From: Nymphalis io
Lineage: Eukaryota > Arthropoda > Insecta > Lepidoptera > Nymphalidae
Length of the DNA stretch: 64,000 bases
Reading direction: 5' to 3'
Assembly: GCF_905147045.1 (NCBI RefSeq)
Contig: NC_065910.1
Coordinates: 7,936,001-8,000,000 of the forward strand
Shown here: positions 10,841 through 21,965 of the stretch, piece by piece
How positions within the stretch are numbered: position 1 is the first letter of the stretch
How the letters are laid out: every line of letters begins with the position of its first letter
The notes under the pieces: generated by a model
Told to the model about the DNA's origin: nothing
What the model saw: the letters and a program-made list of their open reading frames with translations, nothing else
The model's database searches: none
Made by a program: the position numbers and the translations under genes

Positions 10841-11216
10841 GCCTCTTTGGTCTAGTAGCTTGATGTAAGACCGCAGACCCAGAAGTCCTGGATTCAATTC
10901 CCAGGTCGAGCTAGTAAAAAGTTATTCGGTTATTCTGTCAGAAAATTCTCAGTAGCAGCCCGGAATCTGGAAGTTGGAAGTGTGTACACTCCCGTGCCTC
11001 GGAAAGCACGTAAAGCCGTTGATCCTGCATCTGAACTATTTCTGGTCGTGTCGGATTGCCGTCCCATTGAATTATGAAAATTAAGGAATAGAGAGTGTGT
11101 TTGCACACACACTTGTGCACTATAATATCTCCTGCACAGTTGGCTAATCTCTCTTAAGATTGGCCGCCGTGGCCAAAATCAGTCTGGAGGTCATTATTAT
11201 TATTATCATTATTATT
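10841..11216 (+). mobile_element. SINE family D, full length with (ATT)n tail
   Basis: tRNA-like head with TTGGTCTAGTAGCTTGATG (box A region) and GGATTCAATTCCCAGG (box B), body with GCAGCCCGGAATCTGG and CTCCTGCACAGTTGGC, and a tail of ATT units at 11192-11216. This is the most complete plus-strand copy here and a good reference for the family. Confidence 0.85.
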
Positions 11217-12371
11217 CGTAGCCATTAATAATACAAGAAAGTGGTTTAAATGTTTTTTAGGAAAGTGTTAAGCGAATAAGGTGAATAATAATAGCGTTAA
11301 AACATTTTTAAAACAAATTACATCTTTCGCTTGTTATGCAAGAGATGGTTCATGATAGCTGTAAGATTTAGTATGGTTGTTCAAACGTAATTGCGTCTAG
11401 CATGATTTGAGTAGCCATTTTTAATTTTGATTTTATAAAATTGTCGTGTTAAATACCTAACCATCAACCCCTAACACGAGGGTAAGGCCACGGGCGGAAT
11501 GTAATCATTTAATAAAAATTTGGATCGCAAATGTCACGTCGGTTTAACCCAATTGCAAAACAATGCGGTTAAGTGTGATTTCTAGCAGATACAAGGTAAA
11601 AGCTCCAACCACTTTTGTTTTCGCTGCACACGACACCCTGGCACAATTTCCCTCGGTGATAAGTGATTCGACGTCTGTCAAAGAAACTGCATCGCCAAAA
11701 CGCTTTTACGGAGAGTGTTTTGTAGAGGAAAAATTGTCTGAATAAATACTTTTATAAATATACATATATATTAAAAATAAGAGTATGAACCTATACCACC
11801 AAGAACGACATGAATTATAAAAACAGATCAAGTACCTTATATATATTAACCTTTTTCCTAGCGTACGTAGGCTAGGAAAGAGGTTTTATCTAATATTCAT
11901 TAGGGTCTTGTGTTTTTTCATGATCATTATAAGCATGACCGAGAAACTAATGATCTATCCGCTTGAACTTACTTTGCTAATACACCTTACAGAAGATCTC
12001 GAGTGTTGTTATTCGAAATGTATAATATTATAAAAAATACCTTATAATACCTTTTTATTTATAATAAAAGTACATAAATATGATGTATATAAAAACCAAT
12101 TTGATATTACGGTATGCCTAATGTCACTTTTTGCAAAATTTCCTTATAATATCGTAAAATATTTATTTTAATTGATATGCGTTAACTGACATTTTCATTT
12201 TGCACAAACATTTAAAATATTTACGTTATTATTTTCGATGAGGTTTCGAATAGTTAAAACTAAATTTATCATCAATTGGTGAACGTCAGTACGTGAGGGT
12301 TAATATTACGTATTGACCACAGGACATTCGCTGCACTGAAAATTCTCGCATTGTGAATGGTAAAGCGTTCT
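11217..12371. other. AT-rich sequence with a mixed-composition patch
   Basis: A 60-codon ORF at 11563-11745 lies in a less AT-rich patch (about 11460-11745). It has no recognised product and no good flanking splice signals. Nothing else supported. Confidence 0.35.
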
Positions 12372-12640
12372 CTAAAACAAATATATGAAAATATAACCGG
12401 CATACCACATGCGGCAAAAACAGAATGCACGGGCACGAAGTAGCGGAACGGCAGTGCGAACGGCGAATTTTGCCGCGCAAATCGCACGAGCGTGTACGCG
12501 ACAAGTGATACAAACAAATATATGAATCAGTACGGCGCATGCCACGATTTCAAGTGAAATTCGCGGCAAATACTTTAGGAAACAAAATTTTTTAGTTATA
12601 TTCGCCGCGAAATACGATGGGCATAGAAATTTTATTTGCT
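12372..12640. repeat. CpG-rich patch, possible DNA-element remnant
   Basis: Unusual density of CG dinucleotides (GGCAGTGCGAACGGCG, TGCCGCGCAAATCGC). The string AACAAATATATGAA occurs near both 12376 and 12510. ATTCGCGGCAAATAC near 12560 and TATTCGCCGCGAAATAC near 12600 form an imperfect inverted pair. Overlapping minus-strand ORFs of 65-84 codons look like composition artefacts. Confidence 0.35.
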
Positions 12641-12859
12641 GAAATACTAGCTAGGTTATTTGGAAGCATAGCTATCTGCAATATTTGTACATATGTTTAT
12701 ATATGGTCAAGAGATCGTTGGAAGACATAAAAATGCAATTCCCACATTATATACTCCACTATTTCTTTCAAATAAAATATCTTGAACGATAGACCTACGG
12801 CTCACTAGCAACGTCAAGAGAATGATGGTATATACATATATTTCGCTCTCGCTATACTG

Positions 12860-12965
12860 GTCGTGACGGAGACTGCTTACGACTTGCAAGCCACGCGCAA
12901 CGTCTCACGTCGTCCGTTCGTAGCTACTCGTAGCCTGGCCGTAGCTAGGTCGTAAGCTGCATAAC
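12860..12965. repeat. GC-rich patch with CGTAGC repeats
   Basis: TCGTAGCTACTCGTAGCC and CCGTAGCTAGGTCGTAAGC form short irregular repeats, and GCTTACGAC (12875-12883) is the reverse complement of GTCGTAAGC (12949-12957). No identity assigned. Confidence 0.4.
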
Positions 12966-13904
12966 AACGTAAGAGAAAAACTGCTGAACTGATTTCGATG
13001 AAAATACGTTACTTAGCCCAATTTTTTGTTAATACATATATATTACATAATTAAAATTATGTAAATATCAGTTTACATAATCAAAATTAGTTAGAATAAC
13101 AAAACAAGTAAGATACATTGTTTTACCTGATTTTCTAAAAATCGTTATGATATTAACCGCCTATGGGATGATATTATCTCATCTCGCCTCGTTATGATAT
13201 TATCTCATAATAGATAAAATCCTTAAGATAGTGTACATAACAATAAAACAATGAGTCGATCATATGACTCCTTATATTTAAATCAATTAAAAAACATACA
13301 AACCCGAAATGTATATGCAAAATTTTAGCATTATGGATTTAAATTGTTTTAAATTCATTTGCAAGATTTGACGCACACTTACCAGCTGAAATTAGATAAA
13401 AGTTTGTAATAAATCCAGCTTAACTCCACTTTAAACATAAACTCTTTTATCAATTTGGTTTTCGTAAATCTGAAAAAAATATCCAACTAAACTTATCTCG
13501 TTATAACATACAAAACAAGTAAAAAATAAAATTATAATAGCAATCTATAACTAAATACTCAAACTTAGTTAACTAAAGAGACATTTGAAAAAAAATTGCT
13601 TGAAAACCATACAGGTGTGGAGCAATTTTTAATTAGTTTTATCTCGAAGTTTTAAAGTTTAAGACGGCTATACGATTCCTATATCCGTCTCTTTCTCTGC
13701 TTTAACAAACGAGCTATCGGCTGTCGCTTCATGACGTCCACTGCGAGCCGAACTCGCTAACAAGCAAACTTCTAAACCTAAATTACGAAACTTTGTCTTT
13801 TGGTGTCCGTTATTATAAAACGATTGAATGGAACTTATGCATTTGATTTTTGCTATTTACCGAACTTGTGGTCTTTAGGACATCTGACTAGTACCTTAAT
13901 TCAT
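12966..13904. other. AT-rich sequence, no gene seen
   Basis: A less AT-rich patch near 13670-13780 has no open frame worth noting. Confidence 0.45.
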
Positions 13905-14085
13905 TCATCTAGTGACTAACTTATGAGGTCAAAGATTTCGAAGCCTAGTTTCAAGCTCCGGGTTAGGAAATAGAAATTATACGGTTATTCTGTTTATAAG
14001 TTTTGAGTATTATTATGTTGGTCTTGCAACTTATATTCATATGACCGTGTCGGATACCTATAGTAAAAAATAAGAAATGTAAAAA
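13905..14085 (+). mobile_element. SINE family D variant, decayed
   Basis: CATCTAGTGACTAACTTATG, CAAGCTCCGGGTTAGG, ACGGTTATTCTGTTTATAAG and ATGACCGTGTCGGAT follow the order of the copy split at 8008/9345. Confidence 0.5.
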
Positions 14086-14093
14086 TTTGTTAA

Positions 14094-14164
14094 TATCTTA
14101 CTGCTGGCCTTCTCTTTGTGGAGAAGGCTTGTTATTCCACCACGCTGCTCCGATGTGGCATCAG
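14094..14164 (-). mobile_element. SINE family A, 3' fragment, minus strand
   Basis: TTACTGCTGGCCTTCTCT and TATTCCACCACGCTGCTCCG are the reverse complement of the family A 3' part. Confidence 0.6.
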
Positions 14165-14238
14165 ATAACAGAAGTAATAGTGTACGGGACTATAACATAT
14201 CCTACGTCAAAGTCTTTGATATTGCCCACTAAAGTCTA

Positions 14239-14309
14239 AATTCAGAACATAATTACATATAAAAAATCGAATTGTATTCGATTTTTTATATGTAATTATG
14301 TTCTGAATT
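14239..14309. repeat. Perfect 34-bp fold-back palindrome, 3-base loop
   Basis: Arms 14239-14272 (beginning AATTCAGAACATAATTACAT) and 14276-14309 are exact reverse complements around TGT. Pairing stops sharply at both ends. Confidence 0.95.
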
Positions 14310-14861
14310 ATTGAATCGTTTCGAACACAAAATAAAAAAAAAGAAATACGAAATATTTGTTTAAAAAAGATGTATGTCTAAAAATACTTTTTTTTTTTCA
14401 AAATCGTTGTCATACGATGTTGTTGTGCTGTTTTTTTAATATTCTTAAAAAAGAAACATAGTTTCATAAAAATAACGTTTGTTACGAATACGTTGTTTTT
14501 ATTATATACAATAAAATTTAACTTGCAATTTTCAAATCAATATAACAAAATTTCAGTAACAATAATCGCGGCACGAGAAACCTTTTTCTAATCTTTCTTT
14601 ATTCTGCCATTTTAGAAAAACATTTTTATGACACTTACAGAAAATAATTCATGTAATAAATTCAAATTTACGTTTAAGTTACTATAAGGACTGGTACGTC
14701 GTTTATGACATTTAATAAGTTAATAAAATTTTAAAATGCAATTTCATAAAAATATATAATTATTTTCATTCATCTGCCTCATAATTATATCATCTATTGA
14801 TGATTTTAACTACAGTGTACTCGTAATACAAGCACAAAGGACATAATCTAACTTAGTTTTT
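14310..14861. other. AT-rich sequence, no gene seen
   Basis: Only A/T runs; no feature recognised. Confidence 0.45.
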
Positions 14862-14942
14862 TTAAGATTGGTGGCGCATTGGCGATATAAGGGACGATTA
14901 ACATTTCTTACAGAGCCAATGTTTATGGGCAGTTGTGATTAC
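14862..14942 (+). mobile_element. Repeat family B internal fragment
   Basis: GGTGGCGCATTGGCGATATA, TTAACATTTCTTACAGAGCC and AATGTTTATGGGC match the family B centre. Confidence 0.65.
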
Positions 14943-15286
14943 ATACGATCAGTCTGTCTACGTATTTCAAATAAAGATAAAATATTTAGCATCAAGCGCT
15001 ACGATCAGCTTTCACTTAAATATGTACATTACATAGCAGCAGCGATGCAGCACAGAAACGTTTATTTAAAATATTCATTACATTTTTTAAATTTAAATCT
15101 ATTATGAATTGTATCTGTTTCCTATAACTACATCAGTAAAGAGAATATAAAAAACACACATGCAAAAAGTTTCCTTTTCACAGTATAAAGTACACGGAAT
15201 TTTAGACATAATCTACTTTGAAATAACTACTAAAATGGAGTGTACAATGTAATTACTATGTCCTAATACCTATTGTTTGTCCGCAG
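14943..15286. other. Putative intron sequence, no feature before the exon
   Basis: No repeat seen. Its last 30 bases look like a 3' splice region: CCTAAT branch-like motif near 15262 and CTATTGTTTGTCCGCAG ending at 15286. Confidence 0.4.
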
Positions 15287-15359
15287 ATGCTCTCCGAGTG
15301 TACAATACGAGGCATGCTTCCATTGTGAAATCCCATACGCTGGAAAATTCAATCGACGG
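15287..15359 (+). CDS. Candidate host-gene exon, 73 nt
   Basis: The segment is bounded by a good acceptor (TATTGTTTGTCCGCAG) and a good donor (GTAAGCC at 15360). Skipping the first two bases, the frame is open through the whole exon and reads like ordinary protein (ALRVYNTRHASIVKSHTLEN and then SID plus a partial glycine codon GG). A second frame (skip one base) is also open. The two-base overhang at the 3' end fits the first base of the exon-like segment at 19544, completing a glycine codon. I do not recognise the protein; it has no clear domain. If real, this is an internal exon of a plus-strand gene with introns of several kb, whose other exons lie elsewhere in or outside the window. Confidence 0.45.
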
Positions 15360-15860
15360 GTAAGCCAAATTCAACCTTAATTCGTTAAGTTTAAAGTTAT
15401 ATTTCCTTTACCCGGACGTAAAACATTGCTTGTCCATTCACAAAATACTTTCCACCTTTCCATTTGCAATCCTAAGTTCAATGCACTTAGATACATTTTA
15501 CTCTATTTTCGAATGTCGCGAAATTTAACCCAATTCAACAAAAGATTTTTTTCTGGGTCTACCGTTTTATACCTTGATGCAATAAAGTTAGGATTCATTT
15601 TGCCTTGACAGTGTGTAATAGTTTCGATATTATAATGAGACAGAAACAGAAAAGAGTTCGCATGTAAAGGATTTTGCTTGGTTTTTAAATGAAATGTATG
15701 CTTTTCTGTCCCCTAGTATAGACATTATACAAGCATATTAGAATCAACGAATGTCCTATTTTACAAAAAAGAAGTAAGAAATATAATTTTAAAATAACCC
15801 ATACTTGCATGAGCAACAACGACAAGAAGTCATAGAATATTACAATTCAAAATCATTTTA
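15360..15860. other. Putative intron sequence, no feature seen
   Basis: The 60-codon ORF at 15426-15608 has no recognisable product. Confidence 0.4.
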
Positions 15861-16036
15861 CTAATTGGTAGACTATTTGCAAGCCCGTCTGGATAGGTAC
15901 CACCCACTCATTATATATTCAATCACCAAACATCAATACTTTGTATTGTTCTGTTCGGTTTGTATGGTGAGTCAGTGTAACTACAGGTACAAGGAACTAT
16001 ACATATGAGTTCCCAAGGTTGGTTCGTTTGCGATAT
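15861..16036 (+). mobile_element. Repeat family B, 5' two thirds
   Basis: GCAAGCCCGTCTGGATAGG, ACCACCCACTCATTATATA and GTGTAACTACAGGTACAAGG follow family B order and run up to AGTTCCCAAGGTTGG, where the next SINE begins. Confidence 0.75.
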
Positions 16037-16226
16037 AAACCAGAACACTGATATACTTTATATACTACTTTTCTTTTGTACAAACATACTTATATAGATA
16101 ATTACAACCAGACTCAGGACAAACAGGCATGTTCATACACACAAATGTTAATCTCCTGGGTGGAAATTGAACCCACAACCTTCGGTGTGAAAGGCAACTG
16201 TCTAACAACCACGCCAACTGGCCCGT
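16037..16226 (-). mobile_element. SINE family C, minus strand, 3'-truncated
   Basis: The tRNA-like head is at the right (minus-strand GGTTGTGGGTTCAATTTCC, box B). The body includes the reverse complement of AACATGCCTGTTTGTCCTGAG. It joins repeat B at 16037 and lacks the (ATT)n end. Confidence 0.8.
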
Positions 16227-17114
16227 TAAATATAAAGTAATCAAACGTAAACTATTTAGAGTAAATCGATCACTGCACAGGTTCAAAAATAAAACGCCTC
16301 ACCAGAGAGACCAAGACCAGACGAGCGAAAGGAAATTAACGGGAAATTAAAAAAAAAACTTATCAGTTACAGCTTTTTTATTCTTAAAAATGTCTAGACA
16401 CAACCTTTTTATTCTTATTATTCCAACATTTACATTATGTATCACGATATATGTTCATTTCTCGTAATATAGAAATAAATTGTAAGCTATCTATATCTAG
16501 ACACGCGGTAACGTGTCAAGCCAAGTTCAAGCTAACAGAACTGGCGAGCAGCACCATGTGTAATATTACACGAACCATTTGGAGCCACTTTAGACCTCTT
16601 CATAACTCAAAAACTATTTCACATAAACATATCAAATTTTGCTCATATATTGAGACATGCGAGATACATATGTGTTCTAAATTTCATAAGCAAATCTCAA
16701 ATGGTTATTTAGATATTAATGTCCAAAACGTTAAACTTGTTTTCATATACGAATTTTATTATAGCCTTCGCAAATTCTAAAGCTGTAAGTTCTTATTTTA
16801 TTCTTTCGAAAATTTGGCTTGCTTGTAGAAACTAGCCAAGTCAGACCTTAGGTTTCAATATATTATACTAAACTATTAGAAGAAATGATATTTTAAGTTG
16901 TTATAAAATATTTTATGATGTTATAAATAAATTTCAGAACTGACCATTGAACTTGACACCCATTTAGATCTCAATTCTTTTGTCGTTAAACTCTACAACC
17001 TAAGCATATATCATAATATTGAACTTGGCTTTCATTTCACATTCATTTTTTTGATGGGATAATTATAACTATACAAATAATAAATCAGGTACACATACAA
17101 AACTCTTTTCTTGG
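16227..17114. other. No gene supported
   Basis: A 109-codon plus ORF at 16451-16780 lies in sequence that resembles lepidopteran repetitive DNA (CTCAAAAACTATTTCACATA and TTCATAAGCAAATCTCAAAT). It has no domain I recognise; I treat it as repeat or chance. Confidence 0.35.
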
Positions 17115-17147
17115 AGTCATATCCCGTAAGCCTTACGGAATATGACT
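17115..17147. repeat. 16-bp inverted repeat, one mismatch
   Basis: Arms 17115-17130 (AGTCATATCCCGTAAG) and 17132-17147 pair with a single mismatch and a one-base centre. Confidence 0.85.
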
Positions 17148-17347
17148 ACGGTTACTTGAAATCAACTTAAATTAAATTAAAATCTAACATTGATTGATTG
17201 AATTGAATTAAGAACGAAGAATTGAATTTTATTTTGGTTATAAATAGATTTATTTATTACAAAAGAGCTTATTAAATTAAGTTAGGTTAGTTAGGTTAAG
17301 TCAATTATGTAATTCCTTCATTGTTTTCATTTTATTGCTGCATTAGA

Positions 17348-17411
17348 TTTATATATATATATATATACAGACAGTAGAAAAATCTATATATATATATATA
17401 TATATATATAG

Positions 17412-17455
<44 letters not shown>

Positions 17456-17456
17456 A
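17348..17456. repeat. (TA)n microsatellite, interrupted
   Basis: Three long runs of TA broken by CAGACAGTAGAAAAATC and by AGAT. Confidence 0.95.
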
Positions 17457-17723
17457 AAATAAAACTAACTGAGTTTTATTTTTACTTACTTTTTTTTTTA
17501 ATCCAACTAACTATTTTAGGGGTATCTGATACAAAATTCCATAAGCAGCAAATCCGTTCAGATCCTTTGTGACAACGAACGTAATATAGAGGAAAAGCTT
17601 TAACATGGACTTAACAACTGAAAAGCCTAGCCATAGGGATGCACCACACTTAACATATTCTCAAAATAATATTGACTTTTAGTGAATAATATTTGTATTC
17701 ATATAAAACTAATTTAATATTTT
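17457..17723. other. No feature recognised
   Basis: AT-rich; no ORF or repeat assigned. Confidence 0.4.
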
Positions 17724-18021
17724 AACAGTAACAGTAACTGCCCGTGAATGTCGCACGGCTGGGCTAAGGTCTCCTCTCTCTTTTTGAGGAGAAGGATTGG
17801 AGCTTATTCCATGAAGCTGCCAGTGCGGGTTGGTGGAATAGACATGTGGCAGAATTTTAATGAAATTAGACACATGCAAGTTTCTTAACGATGTTTTTCT
17901 TCACCGTCAAGCACGAAATGAATTATGATCACAAATTAAGTAAATTTATTGGTGCTTGCCCGGGTTTGTACCCACGATCATCGGTTAAGATTCACGTGTT
18001 CTTACCACTGGGTCATCTCGA
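17724..18021 (-). mobile_element. SINE family A, full length, minus strand
   Basis: Starts at the 3' end (AACAGTAACAGTAACTG) and finishes at the tRNA-like head (reverse complement of CCGATGATCGTGGGT and of GAGATGACCCAGTGG). Box B is slightly altered (GGTACAAACCC). Confidence 0.85.
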
Positions 18022-18857
18022 TGGTTAATATTTTAAATAGCTTCATAATCCAAAAGATTAGGATACAAAGTGATTTATGAAATCTTCTTACAAACATTTA
18101 TTTGTATTATAATTTACCAGTATAAAATTAACCAGTATTTATATCTCTCAATTTCTTAATCTTTAACCGATGTAATCATTAAAAATAGTAAATATATTTG
18201 TTCGTGATAATAAAAACTAACTTGTTAGACTTAAAAAGAATTCCGTTATATATTATTTATATTAAAATAATATAAGGTTATTATGTTCTTGCTTTAGCTT
18301 GTAGCTTATGTTGTTTAGTTTTAACTTTTATTTTCTAAGACGACGTATCTGTATAGTGTGACACAACCCTTTCTGTATACGATAGTACGTAAGCCGATTG
18401 GAAAAACTTAGAAACTCCACTCTGACGGTTAATAGGATTTACTCTACAAAGATGTGATTCCTCTCAAATGCTTGTTTTATCTCAATCGTAAATACTGAAA
18501 GATATTTTTTTTAAATCGGTTTATAATAGCGCTTTTAAAAAATAGACAGACCATTTATAATAAATAATAATAATTATTTATTTTCATTTTGATTTAATAC
18601 TAATACCAATTTTTAATATTTTACTCGAATATTATTATAGTTTTCGTTTCACGAAGTAAAAACATTATATAGGTACTTTATTAAGTACTAATAAATTTAA
18701 TAAGTACTAATTATGAAAACGTTGTCGGAGAATGTAATGGCTTAGTAAGGGCTAGATAAAAGCTTTGTGAATAAAATTTGCAGATCTCTGAAATGTCTCA
18801 GCGATGTGTTTTTCACACATAACATAGTAATATTTTTAACCCCCTGAAAAAAGGGTA
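18022..18857. other. AT-rich sequence, no gene seen
   Basis: No feature recognised. Confidence 0.45.
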
Positions 18858-19132
18858 TTATAATAGTAATAATATCCTTGGACATTTTTAACACACGGCC
18901 ATCTGATCCCAAATGAAGCTTGTACAGAGCTTGTGCTATGGAAACCAGACAACTGATATACTACATATACTATTTTTCTTTTGTAAATGCATACTTATAT
19001 AGATAATTACACCCAGACTCAGGACAAACAGACATGTTCCTGCACACAAATATCTGTCCTGGGTGGGAATCGAACCCACAATCTTCGCCGTAAAAGGCAA
19101 GCATCCACCAACCACGCCAACAGGCTCGTCGC
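18858..19132 (-). mobile_element. SINE family C, full length, minus strand
   Basis: Tail TAATAGTAATAATATCC at the left, body with CACACGGCCATCTGATCCC, and the head at the right. The minus strand has box B GGTTCGATTCC and box A TGGCGTGGTTGG. The head resembles tRNA-Glu(UUC) by the GCCTT..CGG..GAAG pattern, which is an inference. Confidence 0.85.
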
Positions 19133-19543
19133 CGGTTTTATAAATAATAAACAGTAATTCAACTTATTTTAATTTTAACAAACCTTAGTTTTTATGCTCA
19201 TACATATTATATTATATTCAATGCTCCAAAAACAACGAACATAATATGCATTGATAGGCCAAGTATTATACAACTGGGCTAGAATCTAGATGCCCATATC
19301 TTCGATATCTCACTCACACAAAGATTGCTCCTCATATTCCACAACAAAGTGCGGAATATTTATCAAGCGTCTTTTACATTTTCTTATCACGATCGAGGTT
19401 AGTTATCAGTTAACACTTTGACAGTTACTATACAACCAACCTTCGTCAGACAAATGTCAATTCAACAGTGATTTTTCAATTATTATTTATTAACTTTAAC
19501 TGTTAAAATGAAAATTATTAATTACAATTTATCTTTGTTTCAG
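19133..19543. other. Putative intron sequence
   Basis: No repeat assigned. Its end, ATTTATCTTTGTTTCAG, is a strong 3' splice signal. Confidence 0.4.
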
Positions 19544-19572
19544 ATCTTATGTGGATATTTCAAACGATACAG
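19544..19572 (+). CDS. Candidate 29-nt microexon, partner of 15287-15359
   Basis: It lies between a strong acceptor (TCTTTGTTTCAG) and a CAG|GTAAAT donor. With the phase left by the exon at 15287-15359 it reads G-SYVDISNDT and leaves one base (G) for the next exon, so the next exon should begin with two bases completing a codon. All three frames are open, which is unremarkable at this length; the support is the pair of splice sites and the matching phase. The gene is not recognised. Confidence 0.35.
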
Positions 19573-20649
19573 GTAAATTAATATTAGTACAGTTCTTAAG
19601 ATCTATCTGAAGATAATATTTTATATATTATTATATTTTATAATTATTGAACAAAGTCAATCAATAGAATACGTCTCAAGAAAAGATAAAATTACACTTC
19701 TCTTCGCCTTTGTATATCTACAAAAATATAATAATACTTACATAATTTCATATAAAAATTATAATCCACTTTAAATATAAATGTTTATTAATCACAACCT
19801 ACATAATAAAAATTTTAAGCGCCTTTATAGTTAAGTACAAATAAATTTAAATTTCGAAGGTTTTATAGTGTGTTTAAAATGTAAGCAAGAAGATTTTGAA
19901 CCTATACTACAGTTGCCGTGATCCAATTACCTTTTCCAATTCATCTTTTATCTATTCATTTTAACGACCTTTGCGCCATCTGTATTACAACTGCACTTAT
20001 GTAACTTGTCAGTCTCATTAATCCCCTTATAATGAACACCATCACAAGACTGTTCTGCTATTTATTCCTGTTTGTACACTGAATTTTAATTGAAGTAATA
20101 AATATTATCCAGCTGTATACAATTGTTACATATTACAAGGCATTTACAATTAAGATCTGACCTACCTGAACTGTCTGGGTAATACCAGTAATATAATATA
20201 TAAGCCTGTTAGGTAATAGCTAGATAAGGTATTATACTGTTTATATAACGATTACTGTGAAGTAGGGTTACCATTAACAATTGTCGGATGCCAGGACAAG
20301 AAGGCCCTTCCGCCTATCTATAACATAATGGAAAAAAGAACGTCGAATGAAAATGGATAGATCACCTACGTAAAAAGACATGTTAAGCTGTTAGAACAAA
20401 TCGAGACTTTGTTAGAAAATTTACCTAAAATAGCATAATTGTATCAACCTGAAATAATAAAAAACAAATATCAGATAGAAGGCACTCCGGGATGTACAAA
20501 AGATTAATTAAATCAGGACGTGTCCTAACATAACAAAACGGTTGGCTATTGTTACTATATGGAAGGGGTGTTACGTAATTCCAGTTATTATTTCTGTCGA
20601 AAAGAAACGATTACTAATTAAAAACGATTAATTTGGAGTCTACATCACC
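19573..20649. other. AT-rich sequence, no gene seen
   Basis: No ORF or clear repeat. Confidence 0.45.
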
Positions 20650-20745
20650 ATGATCCTCTAATGCAGGTTAGTGGATACACGTGGCAGATCATCCACTACA
20701 TGCAAGTTCCTATGATGTTTCCCGTTACAATATGAATTATAAACG
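20650..20745 (-). mobile_element. SINE family A, decayed fragment, minus strand
   Basis: AATGCAGGTTAGTGGATACACG, CATGCAAGTTCC and GATGTTTCCCGTTACAATATG keep the order of the family body in reverse. Confidence 0.45.
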
Positions 20746-21118
20746 TCTTAAACCATGGTGGTAGAATAAGTTTCAAAACTCTTTAAAATGTAAGAATGCC
20801 TTAGTACAGATGTCTCATTTACAGATTTATATTACTTTATTTATTTAAAACAGTTAAAAAAGCGAATATATATTTAATTTGTTTTACTTCGACCAACGCT
20901 TGATTTTGGTTATTCAAAGGTATAATATTGCCAAAATTGAGGGTACGCTAGCTCGATGAATAGTTTGATATTTGATTAATGCTTTATGTAGAGACGAATT
21001 TGAATTTAGCTTTGTAATTAATAATTATAATAACCATAAGCGCCAATCTATCATTATTCAGTACTAAGTGAGCGTATATACTTATTCGTCTATATACGAC
21101 TTCAAGAATCAATTCGGT
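20746..21118. other. AT-rich sequence, no gene seen
   Basis: No feature recognised. Confidence 0.45.
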
Positions 21119-21472
21119 TTATTTTTATTCAGGAACAGGAACAGGAACAGCCTGTTAATGTCCCACTGCTGGGCTAAGGGCTCCTCTCCCTTTTTTTTTT
21201 TGAGGAGAAGGTTTAGAGCTTATTCCACCATGCTGCTCCAATGCGGTGCGGTGTTGGTAGAATACACATGTGACATAATTTCAATGAAATTAGACACATG
21301 CAGGTTCCCTCACGATGTTTTCCTTCACCGTCAAGCACGAGATGAATTATAATAAAAAAAAGCCGAGATTGCCTAGTGGTTAGACGCGTGAATCTTAACC
21401 GACGATCGTGGGTTCAAACCCGGGTAAGCCCCACTGAATTTTCATGTGCTTAATTTGTGATTATTTTTATTC
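21119..21472. repeat. 12-bp target-site duplication around inverted SINE
   Basis: TTATTTTTATTC is present at 21119-21130 and 21461-21472, flanking the whole rearranged SINE. Confidence 0.85.
21131..21460 (-). mobile_element. SINE family A with 5' inversion
   Basis: Bases 21131-21352 are the family A 3' part in minus orientation, from the (CTGTTC)n-like end down to the reverse complement of TTATAATTCATCTCG. After an A-run (21353-21360) the tRNA-like head follows in plus orientation (21361-21460: GCCGAGATTGCCTAGTGG, box B GGGTTCAAACCC, ending TTAATTTGTG). The two parts together account for the entire element with no overlap. The shared flanking duplication indicates one insertion event. Confidence 0.88.
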
Positions 21473-21613
21473 GATCGATTATAATTTAAAGAGATTATAT
21501 TTTAATTTGAAAAAATATCTACCGAAAATAATAAGCACATTAACTTAATTACAATAATAATTTACAATTTCAACTAATAGGTTTTGATATAAATTAAGTA
21601 TACACAATTACTT

Positions 21614-21905
21614 ACTGGTGGTAGGGCTTTGTGCAAGCTCGTCTGGGTAGGTACCACCCACTCATCAGATATTCTACCGCAAAACAGCAATACTTGATAC
21701 TGTTATGTTCCGGTTTGAAGGGTGAGTGAGCCAGTGTAATTACAGGCACAAGGGACATAAAATCTTAGTTCCCAAGGTTGGTGGCGCATTGGCTATAAGC
21801 GATGGTTGACATTTCTTACAATGCCAATGTCTAAGGGCGTTTGGTGACCACTTACCATCAGGTGGCCCATATACTCGTCCACCTTCCTATTCCATAAAAA
21901 AAAAA
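21614..21905 (+). mobile_element. Repeat family B, full length
   Basis: Complete from ACTGGTGGTAGGGCTTTGTG through ATTACAGGCACAAGGGACAT and ACCATCAGGTGGCCCATATA to a run of A after CTTCCTATTCCATA. It is a good reference copy, about 290 bp. I see no clear Pol III boxes, so the family could be a LINE 3' end and not a SINE. Confidence 0.85.
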
Positions 21906-21965
21906 ATTTTTTTTTTCAAAATACCTTTTAGAAAAGGATATATCATGTTTAAGTTATTATATAAT

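Noticed and set aside
14239..14309. microRNA precursor
   Set aside because: Perfect pairing and a 3-base loop do not fit a Drosha/Dicer substrate.
17278..17300. TTAGG-like units (GTTAGGTTAGTTAGGTTAAG) suggesting interstitial telomere repeat
   Set aside because: Only about three imperfect units in AT-rich DNA; expected by chance.
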